19,075 bases of DNA, taken from the NCBI GenBank assembly GCA_963645405.1, contig CAVISR010000058.1, positions 1 to 19,075 of the forward strand. Direction: 5' to 3'. Below the pieces are notes generated by a model, which saw only the letters and a list, made by a program, of their open reading frames with translations, did not search any database and was not told the DNA's origin. Made by a program: the position numbers and the translations under genes. The DNA is from Colivivens sp963645405. GTDB lineage: Bacteria; Bacteroidota; Bacteroidia; Bacteroidales; Bacteroidaceae. Shown here piece after piece: positions 15,095 to 19,075 of this stretch; within the stretch, counting starts at the first letter, position 1, and the number at the start of each line of letters is the position of its first letter.

Positions 15095-15885
15095 TTTCCT
15101 TTTTGTTTAGAGTTGTTGTTTTTATCGGTTGAGTTTGTTTTCTTCTTGTTTACGTAGAAATAAAGCATGGTGCCCACGATTACTGCCAGGAAGAGGCAGA
15201 GGATGACGTAGGTGGTGATGGGCATGCCATTTTCTTCGGCATCAGTGCCTATGCCCCTCAGTTCGTTTGTCTCTTTCACTGCCTTGATCAGATAGTCCAC
15301 TGTCCTTTGGTCGGGAGTCACTCCAAACGATTCGGTGCAGTAGACAGGCAGAATCTCTTTCACCTGGTCGAGCGAGTAGCCTCCGAGGTGGCTTGATGGT
15401 GGAGTCACCAGCAGATAGATTCTTATGTCTTTCTCTGCGCAGGTCGACATCAGCCGGCTCTGCAGATACTTCAGTCCCTGCGGATTGATTGGCACGTCAC
15501 CTGCCAGCGGAGTCTCGTTGAAGAAGTCCGACAGAATGAATGCTCTCACATAATGGCTTCTTGTGTGTGATATGAGCGAGTCCAGACCTTCAAGCATGAG
15601 TGTCAGGTCGCTGTATTTGTTGAAGTCCTCACTGACAATCGCCTCTCTCTCGCAAAATGACTTTGCAAAGCTGTATGCGTGAATCTCGTCAGTCTTGGTC
15701 ACCTCGGTGTAGAACGTGTCGATGGCGTGCTGCAGTCCCTCGATGTAGATGTTGCCGCCTTTTTCGCTCGATGTGTCGACAATCCACAGGTAATTCACCT
15801 TCTCGTTTTGGGCATTCACGAATGTACCCACCGATGAGGCAATGAAGCATGCCAACAGTACTGCCGCTTTCTTTATATTCATCAT
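15091..15885 (-). CDS. Exported vWA-like protein with C-terminal membrane anchor
   Basis: A 264-residue protein of unknown function. A signal peptide spans residues 1-25 (cleavage after VNA), and a periplasmic domain of about 195 residues follows. A single transmembrane helix lies at about 224-246 and a short Lys/Asn-rich cytoplasmic tail ends the protein. The domain resembles a von Willebrand A fold: WIVDTSSEKG (34-43) in the first-strand position, a helix, and FILSDFF (116-122) in the third metal-site position. The first motif is D-T-S-S, not a canonical DxSxS, so metal binding is uncertain. It is first in an operon with the DUF975-like and PPIase genes. Two adjacent ATGs (15885 and 15882) are equivalent starts. 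Confidence 0.7.
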   Translation of the reverse strand: MMNIKKAAVLLACFIASSVGTFVNAQNEKVNYLWIVDTSSEKGGNIYIEGLQHAIDTFYTEVTKTDEIHAYSFAKSFCEREAIVSEDFNKYSDLTLMLEGLDSLISHTRSHYVRAFILSDFFNETPLAGDVPINPQGLKYLQSRLMSTCAEKDIRIYLLVTPPSSHLGGYSLDQVKEILPVYCTESFGVTPDQRTVDYLIKAVKETNELRGIGTDAEENGMPITTYVILCLFLAVIVGTMLYFYVNKKKTNSTDKNNNSKQKGK

Positions 15886-15928
15886 CTGTTCTTGTTCTGT
15901 GCTGTTTCTGCAATTTTAATTTCCTTTG

Positions 15929-15960
15929 CAAAGGTAGTAAAATAATACATGACGAGCAAA
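15929..15960 (-). promoter_or_regulatory. Promoter of the vWA-DUF975-PPIase operon
   Basis: On the minus strand, TTTG (15957-15960), a 20-bp spacer, then TACCTTTG (15929-15936), the same -7 octamer as the tRNA promoter. The first ATG lies 43 bp downstream. Confidence 0.78.
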
Positions 15961-15987
15961 CTTATCCATGATTATTTTACTCAAGAC

Positions 15988-16229
15988 TGCCACTATCGTA
16001 TTCTTTTGCCATGAAACGGACTTTCCGATACACCTTATTATATATATAAGGCAACGCTGCAGTACCAGTCAATGCCGACAGTGTTTCCCCTCCGGTTCCA
16101 GTCCTATGGTCTGCCACACTTGGTAGCCTGCCACATAGCCTGAAGCCATGATGGCGGACAATGTGGCAGAAATTCCCTCATTTTTTCATCCCTCGCAGTT
16201 TCTGTCATGTCCGTCATTCCCCGTTGGCA
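15988..16229. promoter_or_regulatory. Candidate dnaK control region: TGCCA/TGGCA cluster with long dyad
   Basis: The region upstream of dnaK has TGCCA at 15988, 16007, 16112 and 16129, and TGGCA at 16164 and 16225. CTGCCACAT (16128-16136) is a perfect inverted repeat of ATGTGGCAG (16161-16169), with a smaller palindrome GCCAT-G-ATGGC between (16145-16155). CTGCCACA is also directly repeated (16111 and 16128). A separate inverted repeat CCTTAT/ATAAGG lies at 16033-16051. I see no clear Bacteroidetes-type promoter or CIRCE element here. The gap from the vWA promoter to dnaK (15961-16337) holds no convincing gene. Confidence 0.45.
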
Positions 16230-16337
16230 TTCATTTTGCTCTATGCCGAGTGTGTTCGATGCCTGGTTGGCGACAGAATGACTGAAGCCTGGGCAGAACC
16301 AAGACAAGATTGTAAAACGAATAAAACATTAAATATT

Positions 16338-18260
16338 ATGGGAAAGATAATTGGTATAGACCTTGGAACAACAAACTCATGTGTTTCAGTCTTTGAAGGC
16401 AATGAACCAGTAGTCATTGCAAACAGTGAAGGAAAGCGTACAACTCCGTCAGTAGTCGGATTCGTCGATGGTGGCGAGCGCAAGGTGGGTGACCCTGCCA
16501 AGCGTCAGGCAATCACCAACCCGAAGCGTACAGTCTACTCCATCAAGCGTTTCATGGGCGAGACCTACGACCAGGTTCAGAAGGAAATCTCGCGTGTGCC
16601 TTATTCAGTAGTGAAGGGCGACAACAACACACCGCGTGTCGACATCGACGGACGTCTCTACACCCCACAGGAGATTTCAGCCATGATTCTCCAGAAGATG
16701 AAGAAGACGGCAGAGGACTACCTCGGACAGGAAGTCACCGAAGCAGTCATCACCGTTCCTGCCTACTTCTCCGACTCACAGCGCCAGGCAACCAAGGAAG
16801 CCGGACAGATTGCAGGTCTTGAAGTAAAGCGTATAGTCAACGAGCCTACAGCCGCAGCACTTGCCTACGGTATCGACAAGGCAAACAAAGATATGAAGAT
16901 TGCAGTGTTCGACCTTGGTGGCGGTACATTCGATATCTCAATCCTCGAGTTCGGAGGCGGAGTGTTCGAAGTACTTTCCACAAACGGTAATACCCACCTT
17001 GGCGGTGACGATTTCGACCAGGTAATCATCAACTGGCTTACCAGCGAGTTCAAGGCACAGGAAGGAGTCGACCTCACCCACGACCCGATGGCAATGCAGC
17101 GTCTGAAGGAAGCAGCCGAGAAGGCAAAGATAGAACTTTCAAGCTCTACTTCCACAGAAATCAACTTGCCTTACATCACCGTAGCCGACGGCATGCCAAA
17201 GCACCTCGTAAAGACACTCACACGTGCCAAGTTCGAAGCACTTGCACACGACTTGATTCAGGATTGTCTTGAGCCATGCAAGAATGCCATCAGCGAAGCC
17301 GGCATCAGCACATCCGATATCGACGAAGTAATCCTCGTGGGAGGTTCAAGCCGTATCCCAGCCGTACAGAAAGTAGTTGAGGACTTCTTCGGAAAAGTTC
17401 CTTCAAAGGGAGTCAACCCCGACGAAGTGGTAGCCGTAGGTGCAGCCATCCAGGGTGCCATCCTCAACAAGGAAGAAGGCGTAGGCGACATCGTGCTCCT
17501 CGACGTGACACCATTGTCAATGGGAATCGAGACCCTCGGAGGAGTCATGACCAAACTGATTGACGCCAACACCACCATCCCTTGCAAGAAGAGCGAGACA
17601 TTCTCAACTGCAGCCGACAACCAGACCGAGGTGACCATCCGCGTACTTCAGGGCGAGCGTCCGATGGCAGCCGACAACAAGCAAATCGGTATCTTCAACC
17701 TCACCGGCATTGCACCTGCACGCCGTGGAGTACCACAGATTGAAGTGTCATTCGACATCGATGCCAACGGTATTCTGAACGTAAGCGCCAAGGACAAGGC
17801 AACAGGCAAGGAACAGTCAATCCGTATCGAAGCATCATCCGGTCTGTCAGAAGACGAAATCAACCGCATGAAGGCAGAGGCAGAAGCCAATGCAGAAGCC
17901 GACAAAAAGCAGCGTGAGCGCATCGACAAGCTCAACCAAGCCGACTCAATGATATTCTCAACCGAGAACTTCCTCAAGGAGAACGGCGACAAACTGCCAG
18001 CCGACAAGTGCCCACAAGTGGAGGCAGCCCTCAACAAGCTGAAGGATGCCCACAAGGCTCAGGACCTGAATGCAGTCGACTCGGCAATGGCAGAGCTCAA
18101 CAATGTAATGCAGGCAGCATCCCAGCAGATGTACCAGGGCGGTGCAGCTCAGCCAGGAGCGGGTCAGCAGGGTGCAGGCGCAGGCAGCCAGTCATCATCA
18201 AGCAACAGCCAGAGCGGAACAGAAGACGTTCAGGATGCAGACTTCGAAGAAGTGAAGTAA
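16338..18260 (+). CDS. dnaK: Hsp70 chaperone DnaK
   Basis: A 640-residue DnaK, the ATP-driven chaperone that binds exposed hydrophobic peptides in the cytosol with J-protein and GrpE partners. The nucleotide-binding domain opens with the Hsp70 signature IDLGTTNS (7-14), has VFDLGGGTFDISIL near residue 193, and VILVGGSSRIPAVQKVV near 330. The interdomain linker VLLDVTPLS and the substrate-binding domain follow. The C-terminal lid ends in a Gln/Gly/Ser-rich tail and DADFEEVK. The start at 16338 is the family N-terminus (MGKIIGIDLG); an in-frame start at 16161 would add 59 unrelated residues. It is monocistronic, with a terminator 42 bp after the stop. The only J-protein gene in the window is at 300-995, so it is not a dnaK-dnaJ operon. 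Confidence 0.99.
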   Translation: MGKIIGIDLGTTNSCVSVFEGNEPVVIANSEGKRTTPSVVGFVDGGERKVGDPAKRQAITNPKRTVYSIKRFMGETYDQVQKEISRVPYSVVKGDNNTPRVDIDGRLYTPQEISAMILQKMKKTAEDYLGQEVTEAVITVPAYFSDSQRQATKEAGQIAGLEVKRIVNEPTAAALAYGIDKANKDMKIAVFDLGGGTFDISILEFGGGVFEVLSTNGNTHLGGDDFDQVIINWLTSEFKAQEGVDLTHDPMAMQRLKEAAEKAKIELSSSTSTEINLPYITVADGMPKHLVKTLTRAKFEALAHDLIQDCLEPCKNAISEAGISTSDIDEVILVGGSSRIPAVQKVVEDFFGKVPSKGVNPDEVVAVGAAIQGAILNKEEGVGDIVLLDVTPLSMGIETLGGVMTKLIDANTTIPCKKSETFSTAADNQTEVTIRVLQGERPMAADNKQIGIFNLTGIAPARRGVPQIEVSFDIDANGILNVSAKDKATGKEQSIRIEASSGLSEDEINRMKAEAEANAEADKKQRERIDKLNQADSMIFSTENFLKENGDKLPADKCPQVEAALNKLKDAHKAQDLNAVDSAMAELNNVMQAASQQMYQGGAAQPGAGQQGAGAGSQSSSSNSQSGTEDVQDADFEEVK

Positions 18261-18301
18261 TTTACTTCAGGCACAGAATAGACAGTAATATTGATAATAA
18301 A

Positions 18302-18335
18302 GCGCGAGGCTCATCACGAGTCCTCGCGTTTTTTT
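18302..18335 (+). terminator. Rho-independent terminator of dnaK
   Basis: CGCGAGGCTC (18303-18312) pairs with GAG-T-CCTCGCG (18318-18328) around loop ATCAC, with one bulged T. A run of seven T residues follows (18329-18335). Confidence 0.92.
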
Positions 18336-18346
18336 GTTTTCTGGTG

Positions 18347-18587
18347 TAGGAGCTATCTAGGAGCTGGCTCTCTCCGAGAGTGTTAAAATAGGAGCTAGCT
18401 CTCTCCGAGAGCGTTAAACTAGGAGCTAGCTCTCTCCGAGAGCGTTAAAGCGAGCGCAGTCTTGTGCGTTGTAAAACATTTGCGAGCTTTGTTCGAGTGC
18501 ATCGAGATAGGAACTAGCTCTCTCCGAGAGCGTTAAAGCGAGCGCGGGAATTAGTGCGCTGTAAATATAGCGAGCTTTGCTCGAGAG
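18347..18587 (+). repeat. Structured intergenic repeats, copies B1-B4
   Basis: After a partial start (TAGGAGCTATC, 18347), three units begin at 18358, 18389 and 18420 with an exact 31-bp period. Each has TAGGAGCT(A/G), the hairpin GCTCTC-TCC-GAGAGC and TTAAA. The third continues into the full element (to about 18499), and a fourth full copy runs 18508-18585. Full copies add GCGAGCG, a CTTGTGCG-like segment (worn in the fourth), GTAAA and a second hairpin GCGAGC-TTT-GCTCG. The orientation matches copy A at 210-284. Confidence 0.85.
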
Positions 18588-18598
18588 TCTTCGTCTAC

Positions 18599-18613
18599 GC
18601 CGTCGGAGACGGC
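18599..18613. repeat. Hairpin GCCGTC-GGA-GACGGC
   Basis: A perfect 6-bp stem with a 3-nt loop just after the repeat copies. It is followed by gene-free DNA to 18882, in which I see a small hairpin CCAGCA/TGCTGG (18683-18700) and a dyad TGCCA-CA-TGGCA (18842-18853) but no convincing gene. No T-run follows. Confidence 0.5.
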
Positions 18614-18882
18614 TGACTCCTATTTCATCTCGCAAGTCAGCGCTCCCATCCGCATGGTAACACAAAACCTAAACCCCAAAACCCAGCACATTTTTGCTGG
18701 CTCCTACATGGCGAACGCTGTTCGAACGTGTTGTGTAGCCTCTTTCTGGAATATAAACCCGTCGTCCTTCGTGCCTTTCGCTTACGAGGAAGTTGCACAA
18801 TGCAGACAAAACGTCCTCTGCCTGTATACTGTGTGGGTGTTTGCCACATGGCAGACGGGTGTATGCTAACATAACAAATTGG

Positions 18883-18969
18883 TGTTTGTCACGTGACGTA
18901 CATGTGTTTGTCACGTGACGTACATGTGTTTGCCACGTGACGTACATGTGTTTGTCACGTGACGTACAT
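18883..18969. repeat. 22-bp palindromic tandem repeat, four copies
   Basis: Units start at 18883, 18905, 18927 and 18949 and are almost identical. Each contains the 10-bp palindrome GTCACGTGAC, except the third, which has GCCACGTGAC. Each begins TGTTTG and ends GACGTACAT. A worn upstream relative, TGTTTGCCACATGGCAGACG (18839-18858), carries a different dyad at the same place. There are no spacers, so it is not a CRISPR array. Open frames across it are not coding because 22 is not divisible by 3. Confidence 0.9.
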
Positions 18970-19033
18970 TCAAGTAGTCCAGACTTCTCTTGCACCTTGA
19001 GAGTAGGCAGGGATGCTCGAGGCATAGGGGATA

Positions 19034-19075
19034 GCGTTCTCCGAACGCATTAAAGCTATTGCAGGCTTGTGGGCT
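19034..19075 (+). repeat. Diverged copy of the structured repeat, cut by the window end
   Basis: The hairpin GCGTTC-TCC-GAACGC (19034-19048) is followed by ATTAAAGC and GCAGGCTTGTGGG. This parallels GCTCTC-TCC-GAGAGC, GTTAAAGC and GCAGTCTTGTGCG of the copy at 18420. Stem bases differ in pairs while the TCC loop and flanks are kept. Confidence 0.7.

Noticed and set aside
16161..16337. 59-residue N-terminal extension of DnaK
   Set aside because: DnaK always starts at the MGKIIGIDLGTT-type N-terminus. The extension covers the dyad region and has no similarity to known Hsp70 sequences.
18883..18969. CRISPR array
   Set aside because: The units are contiguous without unique spacers, and no cas genes are in the window.
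18669..19025. 118-codon minus-strand frame across the end region
   Set aside because: It crosses the 22-bp tandem repeats, whose period is not a multiple of three, and shows repetitive, low-plausibility protein sequence.
210..19075. Terminal repeats of a large mobile element, given copies near both window ends
   Set aside because: The copies are in the same orientation, there are several at one end, and the genes between are housekeeping without transposase or integrase.

Overview
The window reads as a chromosomal segment of a Bacteroidales bacterium, most likely a Prevotella-like genus. The reasons are: promoters of the Bacteroidetes type (TTTG, about 19-20 bp, TAnnTTTG) before the tRNA, tamB, tetR and vWA genes; A-rich translation starts that mostly lack strong Shine-Dalgarno sites; a TamB gene followed by a lipoprotein TamA relative (TamL), an arrangement known from Bacteroidetes; and intergenic regions full of short degenerate repeats. 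The genus is inferred from general resemblance, not from a search.

Layout. Positions 1-299 hold no gene, only repeats. A compact J-domain protein gene lies on the minus strand (300-995). An initiator tRNA-Met follows with its own promoter and terminator (1299-1489), then a Nudix hydrolase gene (1510-2019) and a repeat-rich gap carrying a promoter. The largest unit is tamB (2415-7025) overlapping tamL (7006-9345), followed by radA (9428-10828). Next come a TetR-family regulator (11091-11690), fabG (11774-12532) and an RluA-type pseudouridine synthase (12626-13294), ending at a strong terminator near 13388-13424. Convergent to these, a minus-strand operon runs vWA-like membrane-anchored protein (15885-15091), DUF975-like membrane protein (15094-14351), cyclophilin-type lipoprotein (14326-13508). 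dnaK (16338-18260) ends at a clear terminator. The last 740 bp are gene-free and repeat-rich.

Functionally this is mostly housekeeping: outer-membrane biogenesis (TamB/TamL, periplasmic PPIase), chaperones (CbpA-like J-protein and DnaK), recombination repair (RadA), fatty-acid synthesis (FabG, perhaps controlled by the adjacent TetR protein), RNA modification and translation initiation. I see no mobile element, CRISPR array, phage or defence system.

The less ordinary signals are in the non-coding DNA. (1) Short tandem repeats begin inside the last codons of tamL, radA and tetR, so that the gene end including its stop codon is copied downstream several times. (2) A hairpin-forming repeat family near both window ends shows paired (compensatory) base changes. 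(3) TGCCA/TGGCA dyads lie in the J-protein promoter spacer and are clustered upstream of dnaK, suggesting a shared heat-shock operator. (4) The initiator tRNA has an extra base in its D-stem. None of these amounts to a proven new system.
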